Notes under the pieces: model-generated | Databases searched by the model: none | The model's input: the letters and a program-made list of their open reading frames with translations, nothing else | Told to the model about the DNA's origin: nothing | Program-made: the position numbers and the translations under genes | Assembly: GCA_004352715.1 (NCBI GenBank) | Contig: SCFE01000014.1 | Span: forward strand, 1,243,402 to 1,307,401 | Length of the DNA: 64,000 nucleotides | DNA from: Hofstenia miamia | Taxonomy: Eukaryota; Xenacoelomorpha; Acoela | Direction of reading: 5' to 3' | Shown: positions 22,225 through 34,070 of the stretch, one piece after another | Layout: every line of letters starts with the position of its first letter | Position numbering within the stretch: the first letter of the stretch is position 1

Positions 22225-23309
22225 TTTTCAAATAATAAATTTGTCAGCAAAAATTTCATATAATTTTCATTTATTGTCACAAGATGGCATTAGATTTGAC
22301 TTTTAGTAATTAATTATTTTTATTTTATTACAAAAAAACTAACTTTGGTTATTATTGGGGTCTTGACTTTTTTGGATTAACAGTACATTTTAGTACAAAA
22401 ATTAAAGAATTTTACTAAATATAGCATCCAGTGGACGGATTTCTCTATATACAACATATAAAGGCTACAATAATATTTCAAATCTATACATAAATAAGTT
22501 GAGGACTATATTTGATATTGCAACTTCATCATACATTATGTTCTATAAAGCTGTCTGTGATGCTTCATTACCAAATCTGAGAAGATTTTAGCCTGAAAGG
22601 GGATCCTTTAAAAACTATGAAATTTTACAAATTGATAGAAATCATATCATTTGAGCAAACATGAATTACGTTGTACAAAGAGATATAATAATATAGTTTT
22701 AGAAATAAGTCTTTTAATTTTAGCAATTATCATTTTTATTATTTGAATAATTTAAGAAATTGATGATGGTGTAATTAAAAACTAATAAATTGATTTTTCG
22801 AATAGATTTCTACAGTTATAAATTCTATCCTTGTAAAGCTGTAGTGATTAAGGTGCAATGAGTTCTATCATTGAACTTTGTGAGATCGCTAAGGATCGAT
22901 TGATTTATTGTAATAAAGGAAGCCATTTCAAGGGTTAATTCAATTTTAAAAAATATATTGTCAAGAGAATAAACTCTTTTCCTGGGTAGTTCTTAATGCT
23001 GACCTCACCTACGTCTTCAAAATTTTAAAAACTCATTATCTAAGTATTTATGATTAAGTTTTTAACGTTTTCTATTTAAGTAATAATATTTTCAATGATA
23101 TACCTTTGTGCACCTGATATTCCTATCAACGACATAAGGGCAAGTAATAAGGACGAACTGTGTGAAAAATCACTTGGACAAAAGAGCTGAGGAAATTGAT
23201 TAGTGTAGGCTATGTAATAAAGAGTTGTAGATAGTAGATCACATGAAAACAGATGTGAGAAGTTTGCGCAGAATAAGTATAAGTCCAGGCATAACAGTGT
23301 GAGTTGAAN
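22225..23309. other. AT-rich intergenic DNA, no gene seen
   Basis: This is upstream of the second receptor exon and should hold its promoter or 5' untranslated exons. No clear TATA box or other element could be assigned in so AT-rich a context. Confidence 0.4.
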
Positions 23310-23310
23310 G

Positions 23311-24383
23311 GGGGGGGGGGTTTCAACATACAGGCGAACAAGGTGATAGAAGCACGGAGGACCAGAGGTTGTAGCGGTAGATAAAGAGAAAAGAATGGGA
23401 AAATTGATAAACAGTGTAGTACGAAAGTTCAGGAATGCAGAAAGCAAAGGAAAAAACAGGCAAGTACAGGGAGTTGGCAGGGGAAATAGAGGTTCAAGAA
23501 AGTTTTAATAGACCTAATAATAAGAGTAAGTAAGAAAATGTGACATAATCCATCAAAATATCATGTGTGGTCAAGATGAGAGAAAGAATGGATGAAATAA
23601 AGACTAAAAATATTATAATGATTATAATAATTAATATATAAACACATGATATGATTGATTATTTGATTTTGTAAATGGTTTGTGCAGTTATATTTAAATT
23701 ATGCTTGACAGTATTTGACAAAACAATAGATGGCCATACAGCGTACTCTAATTAACACAGACGTTGCGTAATTATCAGCAGAACTGTAAACCGAGGGAAA
23801 ACTGTAAACAAGAATCGATTAAACAGGTACTAGTCGAGTATTTGCTTATTTACTACGAAGTGCTATAAATATGTTAGAAATGTTAAGATTACTGATGAAC
23901 GAATTTAGTTTGGATTTACTTTTCTCTTGTCAGGTTACTTTATATTTTATGGAAAGCTAAACGTTCAAGCACTGGGGGTAATTGTATGGTGGTTCCCACA
24001 TCCATTTAAAGGTATGCTGGAGCAGCCTCACAATCAGCTATTCCACAGCGGTGAGGGCGACAGCTGTAATTACCTTTCAGTGCTTTTTGGTTACGAATAG
24101 GTATAGGGGTTTTTCACTGTTATAGCTTTCCTATTCTTCGAAAAGTAGATTGGAAAGATTCTACAAAAACTTAGAGATGCTTGGAGGAATTAGGACTACT
24201 GAAGTAAGGAGGGGAGGTAGAACAGAAGGAGCATATATAAAAACAGCAAGTGTATTAGGAAATTTCTGACTCTCTCGGAACTGTTGATTTCCTCAAGTTG
24301 AGTCTGGCATCAGCGAGCATGAAGAAGTGGAAAAGAATGAGATAATAATTATAACAAAAATAATAATAATAATAATAATAATA
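23311..24383 (+). mobile_element. Decayed second copy of the R4/Dong-like retrotransposon, interrupted
   Basis: Positions 23321-23530 are a degenerate copy of 14273-14500: the same TTCAACATACAG start and the same order of words, such as AAGGTGATAGAAGCAC and GCAGAAAGCAAAG. It covers the nuclease-core region. Positions 24145-24345 match the end of the same domain and its 3' untranslated region (CAGCATGAAG-like words), again running into an (AATA/ATA)n tract at 24355-24383. About 600 bp of unrelated sequence separates the two parts. The reading frame is destroyed. An N followed by ten G at 23310-23320 marks a doubtful base call at its left edge. Two copies ending in TAA repeats strengthen the case for TAA targeting. 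Confidence 0.7.
23967..24088. other. Foldback structure with T5 end, inside the retrotransposon relic
   Basis: AAGCACTGGGGGTAATT (23967-23983) can pair with AATTACCTTTCAGTGCTT (24068-24085): 8 perfect pairs, then G-C and G-U pairs with one bulge, then 5 more pairs, followed by a run of T. Inside are two smaller hairpins: GTGG-TTC-CCAC (23989-23999), and CCTCAC (24026-24031) with GTGAGG (24051-24056). The stretch is GC-richer than its surroundings. It may be a short inverted-repeat transposon or a small structured RNA. No snRNA, tRNA or other known family was recognised, and no promoter was identified. Confidence 0.45.
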
Positions 24384-24761
24384 TGTTAATAATAATGATG
24401 ATAATAATGTTAATAATAAAAGTCAAAGCAATTTATTGCTACAACCTCCTGTACAAAATAATAATAATATTATATAATGTAAATGTGTGTGTGCTTGCAC
24501 ATTTGTGGCTTTCTAGGGCTATACAATATTAGTGTAGTGTGTTATTGTTATTAAGAATGCATTGTCTAATAAAGAGGAATGTTCTGAATTTCTTGTAGCT
24601 TTTTTCGATTTTAACTTCATGATCTAAGTTATTCTATATTTTAGCAGCTGAGGCGTGAGAACTATGAGAATGTCTACCTAAGCATAAAACGTTTTTAGAA
24701 CATTCATTTGATTTTTATATATTGTTTTAAAAAATATAATGCGGATTGACCACATGTGAAT
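24384..24761. other. Short spacer with degenerate TAA and GT repeats
   Basis: Interrupted TAA/TGA units to about 24420, a short (TG)n near 24483, otherwise AT-rich. Nothing else seen. Confidence 0.5.
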
Positions 24762-25700
24762 TTAAATAATATTATTAAGATATGCATTGAATTTAGAAAT
24801 ACCACATGTCTTGGTGAGAGTAAAATCTAGATGGCTAACGAAAGACAAACTGGCCAAAAGCTCAAGAACAGAGGTAGTATTGAAGGCAAAAGTACTACCA
24901 AAGTTGAAAATCGCAGTGTCATCAACGTACAGTAGACAGGATGAGTTGAGGACAGATTGAGGGAGGTCGTTGATAGCAACGAGGAAGAAGAGAACAGCAA
25001 ACACAGAACCTTGAGAAGCACCACTAGAGACAAGAGCAGTAGAAGAAATAGATTAGTTGATTTTGACACACTGACGATTAGACATGTAAGACTGGAAGAG
25101 TTTGATGAAATCAGCATTAAAGCAAAAAAATATGCTAAATTTGTCAAGAATAGAATGAGAGAGCCGATGAAAAGCTTTAGAAATGTCAAGAAAGATAATG
25201 CAACCAGGATCACTACGATCAGAGTGGAAAAAGCAGCTTTCAATCAAAGTGAGCAAATTAGTGATGGTAGAACGACCCGGAAGGTTACCATTCTACGAAG
25301 CAGAGATAAGGTGACGAATTTTAAGGAACACATAATGAAAGACAAGACGCTCAAAGATGATTGACAGCGGAGAAAGAATAGATATTGGACGAGTGACTTG
25401 AGAAGAGGGAAGCTGATTGGATTTTTACAGTGGGAGATCCAAGATGTTTTCCAGCCATCAGGATAGCAAGGAACAAACGACTTGCAGGACTTAAGCGTGA
25501 AGGAAATATTATGGAAGTTGAAAGACGATGTCACATAGGCGAATCAGCGGGCAGAGAGAGACAGGACCAAAAAATTCGAGGCAAAATAGGCATTGAAGAG
25601 ATCAGCTTTCTTCAATTTCGAGTGAGTAGAAAGATGGTTCCATTTCAAGCTGGGGAAGTCAGGTTTGGAATGAAGTCAATTCAAGAAAAAATAAGTCTTG
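24762..25700 (-). pseudogene. Non-LTR reverse transcriptase, fingers and palm, frameshifted
   Basis: Readable in order on the minus strand: a fragment like RPISILSPLSIIFERLV (around 25340-25390); then GRSTITNLLTLIESC (about 25235-25280) and IIFLDISKAFHRLSHSILDKF (about 25130-25195), where the Asp of the first catalytic motif is present in LDISKAF. After a frame change, LLYVDDTAIF (around 24915-24945) gives the YxDD active-site loop, here YVDD. The GxPQGS block lies in a damaged region. Motif style fits the CR1/Jockey/L2-like group, but the clade cannot be fixed by eye. Confidence 0.75.
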
Positions 25701-25828
25701 AAGATTCCAGATGAGACGTTGGACAGCTGAGCGATTTTGTCGATTTCCATTCAGTAGATGACATCTTCTGTGAGAAAAGATAGTTTGAAGAATGGGAAGG
25801 ACCGTGATGGCGTTTGAAAGATTCGAGT

Positions 25829-26269
25829 TTATTCAAAGTGTACAGTAAGGGATGAGAAATACGTACGTGGTGGAATGGGAAGGACATCATCAAATAGAAG
25901 TGAGGAGCAACGGAGGTAATCAGCAACATCAGAAGCAGAAACAGAATTAGCAAAACGGCCAATATAGATGTGAGCTTTACGAGGAGGTTGAGGAAGGGAC
26001 CCAATCGGAACACCAGGCAGTTGACAGGAAGAACTAGTACCAAGGATGTGACGAGGTCGATGATTGCGGTGAGTTGGCGGTGGAACAGACTGTTCAGGGG
26101 CAAGTGGCAGCACAGGAGAGGGAGCAGCAGCAGGAGCAGAACGTTGGGCAGGATGATTGCGACGATTAGGAATGGTACGTGAGGCGGAAGCACTGTAGGA
26201 GAACATTTGAGTTTGAATGGACGAGACACCGTAGGTGAGTTTAGCAAGAGAGTATATCAAGAATGACAA
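25829..26269 (-). pseudogene. ORF1-like protein fragment of a non-LTR element
   Basis: The minus-strand frame opens with a proline/serine-rich region (many Pro, Ala, Arg and His) and then KAHIYIGRFANSVSASDVAD. This resembles the RRM-like fold (first strand xIYIGxx and following helix) found in ORF1 proteins of some LINEs. An overlapping minus-strand frame at 25681-26247 is leucine-rich but carries the continuation toward the reverse transcriptase at its end, so a frameshift near 25.8 kb is likely. Confidence 0.45.
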
Positions 26270-26424
26270 GGCAAAATTGGAAGGGCTACCGTTGGAAGAC
26301 TGGTATGAACGGGACAGGAGGTTATAGCTTGGTGAAGCAGAGAGATAATGGTTTTTTCTTTAAAACACCAACCAACGAAGCAAATTGGGCATCCTAAAGA
26401 TTCTGAATATCAGCAAGCAATACA

Positions 26425-26631
26425 TTAGCCGCATGCATGACTGAAATCTAATAAACTGTATAATAAACAGATAGCAAATAGAATGGGACGGTGAACTGTG
26501 TTCTGTAGAACACCTCGGTCTGTAATAATAAATTTTGATTTTTTTCCATTAAGTATAATGTTGGATTTTCTTAGATAATGTGCGCCATTTGCCATGCTCA
26601 ACTTTTCTTCGATCAAACTCTGCCCGCCCAA
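26425..26631 (-). pseudogene. Reverse-transcriptase fragment (palm region)
   Basis: The minus strand reads RGVLQNTVHRPILFAI, a decayed form of the conserved GVPQGSVLGPxLFxxY block of non-LTR reverse transcriptases. It is preceded by a VNGKxS-like strand. It is a separate fragment from the 24762-25700 copy, because it lies on the wrong side of the ORF1-like piece. Confidence 0.55.
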
Positions 26632-26639
26632 TATTTTAT

Positions 26640-28121
26640 TTCCTTTGCTTGTGCTATTGGAGAATCATTATTTTCAATTTTTAGTTTGATTGTATATGCA
26701 ATTTGTTTTATTTATTTGGTATGAAAAATGATGAACTGTTATATTGATGTTAATAGTCAATTTATTAATTTGAAAATAGTTAGTGATTCTTTCATATTAT
26801 TCTCCAGTTTTCTCGTGGCAATTATTGAACTTTTATCTCAGTTGATAATACAGTACATGTATGAAGAGAATTGAAATCTTTTTCAAAAATTCCAAGTTTT
26901 CGACAACTTCAGCCACAACATTATACTTTAATATAAATTTTCATCATTTTATTGAAGCATATTCCCCAATAGATCTGCCCGTGTCTCAACTGTCAAATTC
27001 GCTTTGTAAATGTGTAGAAGGTTTTGTCCCTTAAATATGACGCCAGTTTAAAAGGCCTTTGCGTTGACACGAGTTTCACTCTCTCAACTTTAATGCGGAT
27101 AATCACCAGGACGCAAGTAGGCCTTTTAGACATTGAAATAACACAGTATGCATTTTAAGGAAAACATTGAACCAATTGTTGCGTTGAACACATTGAGTTT
27201 TGCACAACCCAAGCAACTTTGCTTTCTGGATATGCACAAGCTCAAAGCATCCTTAGAGAAGTTTATAGCGTTTGGGTGAGCTATGCAAAAAAATGGCATT
27301 CATTGATGGTATAAAACATATTTTTATAGGCCTATCCGGCAGCCTCCATATAGCACCAATAGCTAGATTTAACATGTGTTTAAGTGTAGCCGTCAATAAA
27401 TGTGTTTTTCTGTATTTATAAAGAAGGCATTTGGCTTAGCTTAAAATTTTTGCTTTAAAAATGTAATCAAACATAATTATTTTTATTTCTAATGGATAAA
27501 TAAGTGAAAATATTTGCGGAACCTTATGGGAAGATGAAACAAATTTTGAAATTTTTTAAAAGTACACCCGCAAACTAACTTTGGATATGTTTTAGCAGTC
27601 CAGATATTTCTAAATGAATTTTGGTATTTTGAAGAAATGTATAATTTGTTTTGTCCATTAATAATTTAACAGCTGTTTTTTCGCATTGAAATATTTTTAC
27701 AGTAAAAATTCATGGTTTCATTTATTTACAAATTCAATAATTTTCATGATACTATTGCTATCATATGTCAATATATTGTGACGAGCAATGTATTTACAGC
27801 AATGGCTGTACGTTCCACGAACATATCTTGTTAATAGAATTAATGCGAACAAAAGCATTTTCAAGAACTTGATGCAGCATTTTGGAATTTATGTGCATCA
27901 TACTATACATTGTATTTATGTAATTGAAGGTGGGTCGAAAGAAAAATCTTCAAAACATGAATTTTTATTTAAGACATTTTAATGTTACCTGTGACCGAAG
28001 TCTTTGATATTTTACATTGACATACTCGTCACAATGATTAATTATGAATGTTTAATACAAATCATAAAAATGCAGCGTTCTCCTGATTAAGAAGTTAAAA
28101 TTGAGTGAAGGTTGTGGGATT
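26640..28121. other. AT-rich intergenic DNA
   Basis: No exon or repeat recognised. A possible polyadenylation signal for the cysteine-rich gene upstream (ATTAAA on the minus strand) is at 28051-28056. Confidence 0.4.
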
Positions 28122-28412
28122 TTACATCAAACTTGCTTTCAGTGAGATGCACTTCTTGTTTGTAACGTCACATGCTTGATTGATATTGCAGCATTTTCCA
28201 CCGCAGCAGAGTGTGTCCGCGGAGCAACAGTACATTGAATTACTATCCGTACAACATATGCTTCCTTGATTGCAGAAGTACTCACTTTCCTTACTACAAA
28301 TGACAATGCTATTGTCAGACAGCATAAGGGAGAATAGGTACACAAGAAGGGTAACAAGAAGGAAAATTAGAAAGTACATGAATAATTGTAGAATACACTC
28401 TGGTATTCTCAT
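28122..28412 (-). CDS. Small cysteine-rich, granulin-like secreted or membrane-anchored protein
   Basis: Encodes 96 residues with no intron, if the first ATG (28412) is used. Residues 7-31 are strongly hydrophobic and would act as a signal peptide or type II anchor. Residues 39-88 hold twelve cysteines: single Cys at 39, 47, 81 and 88, and four CC pairs at 53-54, 62-63, 69-70 and 74-75. The run C-x5-CC-x7-CC-x5-CC-x3-CC-x5-C is close to the granulin pattern (C-x5-CC-x8-CC-x6-CC-x5-CC-x5-C) but with shorter loops. Granulins are secreted growth-modulating domains stabilised by stacked disulfides; a similar fold is inferred, not shown. It stops at TAA (28124-28122), with ATTAAA 66 bases beyond. 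It could instead be one exon of a larger gene. It lies between two receptor genes on the same strand. Confidence 0.6.
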   Translation of the reverse strand: MRIPECILQLFMYFLIFLLVTLLVYLFSLMLSDNSIVICSKESEYFCNQGSICCTDSNSMYCCSADTLCCGGKCCNINQACDVTNKKCISLKASLM

Positions 28413-28898
28413 TGTATGATTTCAATGCTAGCTGTTTATATTGTTTTAAAAGTAAATAGTACTTTCATTATAATTAATGGCGACAACACTCATGTGTAAA
28501 GACAGCAAACATGGACAATGCTACTAAATAAATATATTACAGAATGCTTTGGAGGATTTTCGTATGTAATTTTATTCTAAAATATATCAGGAATTTAGAT
28601 TGAAGAAGGTGACTACTGCAAACAGGCATATTTCTCTAATTTGTTGATACACTGCAATGCTATGAATGAACTATAGGTTAGGGTAAAATGAAAAATAGTT
28701 TTTTAAAAAGCTGCCACTAATTTTGTGGTTATGGCTTCATGCTGTACACCATTTTGTAGAGCTTCAAAAAACTAAGAAATATCATATAAACTTTTCCAGG
28801 TTTTCCTTAAGATGCCTGTCAAGACAACGTATTAAAGTTTTTATTCAATTTCACAATTATATCAATGAACTGTTTGCATGTAATGCAATTTAATACAG

Positions 28899-28929
<31 letters not shown>

Positions 28930-31900
28930 AAGAGAGAGAGAGAGTGTGAGATAGAGAATCTGAATCACATGCTAAGCGACAAAAAATTTCCTTGAATAAG
29001 AACTTGGTGTGCTTAGGAAATCCTTAAATTTAATTGGTTAACCCTTAGTCAGTCAGGATCCATTTAAGGACATTATTTTAAAAATGAGAGTGTTTTATTA
29101 GTAAGTCAATGCAGTGGGGTTAATCAATGAGTGCTCTAATGTGTCATGATATTGTATTTTAGGAAGTGTTTTGAAATCTTTTCAATTAGCAGAAACAACG
29201 ATGACGCTAAGTGTTATATGCTATGCCTATGTTAAGCAGCAACAATATGCAAACAAAAATACTGTTAGATTTTTATAACTAATATTTGAACAATTCAAAA
29301 ATTTAATCAATCTTATTTTCATCAGTAGATTATATCATTTTTTAATTAAAAATTATAACTATTTGTCTTGAGCATTCTCGAGATTTTACAATTGTACCTT
29401 AATAGTGGGACACTTCATAGTGGTTAAACCGTTGTGCAACATGTAGAATGAGGCATGATGATAGTCACATCAAAAGAGTATGCCACGAATGCCAATTTCA
29501 TAGTTAAGAAGAACAAAAAGTTATAATTTCATTGCCATTATTGAATTTGTCATTGTTCAGTAAAACATTTAATATTTGTATGATATTCACAATACATTTT
29601 TTAATTTTTTTACTTCACGCACTGGGAAAATCGTAACACATAGCAATTATCAATCGTAATTTGCTGAGCAGCTTATGAACGCCAGCCGAATAAAATCAAT
29701 TTGCTTTTCTCTTTCAGCAACACATAATTTTCAAATTAACGATTTTTTAAAAATGGAATAAAATTAATATATGAAAAACGTATGTAGTTATTTTATATAT
29801 GTCCTATAGTTTTTGTCTTTTTTTACCGATGACGTCAGAATTGGCAATAGTGGATAGAATTCATGATGCTGAATTGACTAACAAATGAAGAAGTGTCCCT
29901 TTGGTTTTCTTTTGGTTTTGAACTTAGAAATTTAAAACATATTGTGTGAGAATGGTATAAAAACTGATCCTAAAGAAGTTAGCTATGAAAATGTGGTAGT
30001 TTTGGAAAAAAATTGAAGTAAGATCATTTTTAATATTTATTTGTTTTTCCAAATATACTTCTTCTTTTGTCCGAATAGTAAATGATCTTCACTATGCTGC
30101 AAGCACTATTGAAATAAACATTTAACATGATCAACGACCTTGACAAACTAAAAGAGATTATCGATAGTTTAAACAATTAATCGAGTATCTATTTAGGTAG
30201 AAATGCAAGTTCAAAGCTATTGAAGTTATTTTTAAGCACATCTTTAATTTATCAATTTTATACTTAAATCTGTTAAGTGATTGGATTTTTTAATTTTTAG
30301 CCACTATTCTAATTTTTAAAGCCAGAAACACTTAAAGATTAAATATTCATTCCATTTAAAGTCTGGCAAGCCAAATTCAGCTAAATTTCAAAGTATTTAT
30401 CTAAATATGTTTATATTTTAATCAGGCTCCACATTAAAGCTATACAACTTTATTCATGCTAACGCCTACACTTAATATCAACCAAATGAAACACATTGAG
30501 TGAACAGATTTAAAAGTAGTTCATGAGAAGTGACTCATTAGCATTGCACTGACCTCGAAATATTAACCACTCATGAACTAATTAAGTTTGGCAAATTATT
30601 TATATTTTCAGGCCTAGACAACTTTGTGATCATTCTCTAAATACTTAAGACAATATTTGAATGCTTGAACTACTTGTTTTTTTACATTCAACAACTTGCT
30701 AATGAAATCTATGTTTAGCCTAGTTCCTTAGTGTGTGTTTTGGGGGTTTATGTTAGAAACAGCGCATCTTTGTCCATTCATGCATCCCACAAGCTCATCA
30801 ACTGCAATCGTGCTCGTATATTTTTGTCGTTTACCCTAGGACACCCACAGGTGTAACAAGATTACCTTTTGTAATATTATATACTATTATTCTATCCATC
30901 TTGCTGTACGCATCCCAAAGATGTCTAAAATTTCTGGCTTATTGGATTAAACTTGCTTCCAATAACTGGTTTGCTCAGAAAAATATATATGGTAATATAC
31001 ACGAAAGATTTTTATGATTTTGATGTCATTGCAAAGTTCATTTTACCTGCTGTTACAGTATAATCTTCGGTCAAGTTTTCTCAATTTTAATCGAGTTGCA
31101 AGATTTGTCAATTACCTAAAATGCAAATAAAACGGATAGATATCTCCGTTCGTGATGCTCATACGTTTTTTAGGGCAAAGTTGATGCATCATGTGCTAAG
31201 TTTCCTAAATACTGTCAACAACGATTCACGCGCATGTAGCAAATTACTTCTCTATTCCTGCAGTATTTGTATTTTCTCATCTAATTTTTAGTGTTTTTGA
31301 TACTCAGTGTACTGCAAATCAAAACAAAACATGCATTAAGAAATAGAAAAAGTCTTTATTGCATTAGTTTTTGATTGAGGATCTCAATCGGAAACACGAA
31401 GCTAAAAGATGCAGCAAAATTTCTCAAAAAGTGCACAAAATCGATACTATTCATGATATCGTGGTTCTCAAAGACCAAAAACTATTGAGGCATTTATTTT
31501 GGAATCATAAATTGTGAAAAAATGCTAAGAGCTCCTCTCAAATGAAGGTCTTAGAAGTTTATGGAGCAATCTTGTTTGTTACATACAGAACATATGAATG
31601 ATTAGTTTAATTTAGATATGCTTTCGAACAACAAAATATTTATAAATGTATCCTTAAATGAAAGTGGTACAAATCAAAATATGAAAATATAATTGGCGCG
31701 CTAGAAATTTAAATTAACTGAAAATATTCCCCCACTTATATTTATTTGTATCAAGCTGCTTTAACAGCGTTTTTGAAATATCAAAATACGTTGCTTTCTT
31801 CGACACTCATGGAATTCCTTTACGCCACGTGCCCTTATAAATTACTTCTATAATTAATTAAAATTATTTTGGCTAAATTCTCCAAACAAATGAAATTTTT

Positions 31901-32149
31901 CATTGGAAGCGTGAAAAATATGTATATGCATGTACATGTATATGAAAATAAACTTTCAATTTTTTAAGTAGCATTATATAATTCCATAATAATTAGGAGT
32001 AGTTATCGTAGCAAAGTTTAGTAATAAATTTTATTGACAAGTAGTTATGCAAAAACGCACATTAACAAATTTTAATAAAACGAATTACAGCAGACTTGCA
32101 TTTATTTAATTAGGCTAAAATGTACCAAATATAGAATATAGTTTGTTTA
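28413..32149. other. AT-rich intergenic DNA
   Basis: No further gene could be supported. It contains the (TA)n(GA)n tract at 28899-28944. An ATATAAA-like word lies about 20 bases upstream of the cysteine-rich ORF on the minus strand, but such words are frequent in this composition. Confidence 0.45.
28899..28944. repeat. Compound (TA)n-(GA)n microsatellite
   Basis: About ten TA units directly followed by about twelve GA units with minor interruptions. Confidence 0.9.
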
Positions 32150-33760
32150 GTAGAAACTAATCTGGAAAATATTGAGAACATCGTTAATAAACATGCTTCT
32201 CGCCTAACAGCACGAGTCCTCAACAAAAGCTTTAATGAGCAGTTTCAAAAAAAATTAGAGGAAGAAAAGCAGAACTCATTAGATTTTTTCGAAAAGTGGA
32301 AGAAAATAAATACGATGGCTAACTGTAAAGATTAAAAATAAAAAATAATGCTCAAGACTTCTTGAGAAATGAAGTTATAAAGTATTTCAGACTCTTAATA
32401 CTGATCAGCAAAAGTTCAATTATGTAAACGCAATCACCAAAACGCTTAGAAATAAAAGAAATTACATCACAGGGCTTAACTTCTAGAATAAAGTAATTAC
32501 CAACAAAATTGAGATTTCTGAGATATTTAACAATTATTTTAGCAACATTGGAAAATTTGTAGGAAAAAAGTCATTCATCCAAAGGAAGACGATTTTTACT
32601 TTTCTTTTTTGACTGACTGTATAGTGAAGAAACAGAAATGACCCAAAAATCGAAAGGTCCATCCACAGTCCCCAATTTTTTGATAAAATTATCACTGATC
32701 GAAACTCTACCAATATTTCTGTATATCCTAAACTATTGTATGAGGCATTCTTTTTTTCCTAAGTTTATTGAAGCTTGCTATAGTAAGACCTGTCTTTAAG
32801 GGAAGAGATGTTAGGCATGTTATCTGTTTTTGAAAAATGCTTATTAGAACAGTGGAAAGCAAATTAGAATCTACAAATCAATACGAATTTAGAAAAAAAA
32901 TCAGCTTCAGAAACATTATTGATGGAAATTGAAAACTGGAATAAAAGCTTAAATTCTAAAAAATATGTAGCTTTTGTGTTCTTATAGACTTAGCGAAGAC
33001 TTTTAGTAGAATCTGTCATGTCTTGTTGTTAAATAAATTTAAAAAATATGGTTTCAGCACAGATGCAATCAATTTAATCGCAAGCTTTCTAAAAAATAGA
33101 ATGCAGTCAGTTAAGCTCGAAAATTTTCTGTTGTTCACTACTAGTGTTAACAGAGGCGCACCACAAGGCTCAATAATTAGTCCGATTTTATCCAACGTGT
33201 ATGTCAATGATATTGCAGATTGTTTAGAGTACTATAGCATTATTCAGGATGCTGATGATACATGCATTTATGTATCTGATTAATGTAAAAAGCTACTGTC
33301 TGAAAAACTACAAAAGATCTTTGTAAGATAAAAACATGGTTTGATGAAAACGAATTAAACCTCAATGTAGATGAATCTCAGTTCATTATATTGCACACAT
33401 TGATGGACAGCAAAGACTTTGAAAAGACAGAAACGATACCAAACTCAAGATCAGTGTCCTACTAATGTGTATGTCTAAATTACAATTTTGATTTTTCAAA
33501 ATTTTTTAAGGAAAAAATTCGTAAATTAGTTACTCTAACTAACAGAGCTGCAGTTCTTATTAAATGCATTCCAAAAGAGTTCCTAATTTAATATGTTCGC
33601 TCACACATTTATGGGACTATTAGTTATGGTTCATCTTTGACTGTTGAACAACATTTGACTAAATGGTGTAAGTTAAAAAAAATCTCTAATTGGATTATTG
33701 AAGTAGTTGCTAGAGATTCACTTTTTTGAGTGAATATTATCGATCATATTAAATATTGAG
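32150..33760 (+). pseudogene. Non-LTR reverse transcriptase remnant, plus strand
   Basis: Readable fragments in order: a helix-rich region around 32190-32320 (KAN-like charged segment), then NQYEFR in place of the usual NQxGFR (near 32875), ENWNKSLNSKKYVAFVF followed by DLAKTF (about 32935-33005; the Asp of the first motif is present), and the open stretch 33023-33283 with NKFKKYGFS, then RGAPQGSIISPILSNVYVND (the PQGS block) and QDADDTCIY, the YxDD active site as DADD. Downstream pieces to about 33.7 kb include the thumb-like region. Stops and frameshifts are frequent, so it is inactive. The clade is uncertain. Confidence 0.75.
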
Positions 33761-34070
33761 GCCTCTCACGCATACATTAAATATTTACACATGTGTGTGT
33801 GTATGTGCAAAGTTCATTAAATTAAAATAATCCAAAAGCACTATATGCAAAACAATGCTAATAGAAAACAGACACGATAAAAACTCATTTCTCACTATCG
33901 CATCTTATATTTTAATGATCTTCCTTATAATTATGCATATCCAATTTTGGAATTTTTTCTAAAAAACAGATTTTTCATGCCTCAATAACAAGATAGGAGT
34001 ACTCCCAAAAATTCCAACTTGAATTACTTTTCAAATAAGAAGCAATGATGATCATTCTGTGAATAGTTCT

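Larger units (their letters stand above)
24762..26631 (-). mobile_element. Non-LTR (LINE) retrotransposon remnant(s)
   Basis: Minus-strand pieces, read from high to low coordinates: an isolated reverse-transcriptase fragment (26425-26631), an ORF1-like fragment (25829-26269), then a longer reverse-transcriptase region (24762-25700). Because a reverse-transcriptase piece lies upstream of the ORF1-like piece, at least two insertions are involved. The endonuclease domain was not seen. Frames change several times, so none is functional. The composition is distinctly GC-richer than flanking DNA, which suggests the element is younger than its neighbours. Confidence 0.7.

Noticed and set aside
24957-26182. 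Plus-strand charged open frames (24957-25364, 25430-25714, 25970-26182)
   Set aside because: They are mirror frames of the minus-strand LINE. The reverse-transcriptase motifs read only on the minus strand.
28139-28357. Alternative minus-strand frame inside the cysteine-rich gene
   Set aside because: It overlaps the 96-residue frame out of phase. The ordered cysteine pairs and the hydrophobic leader occur only in the 28122-28412 frame.
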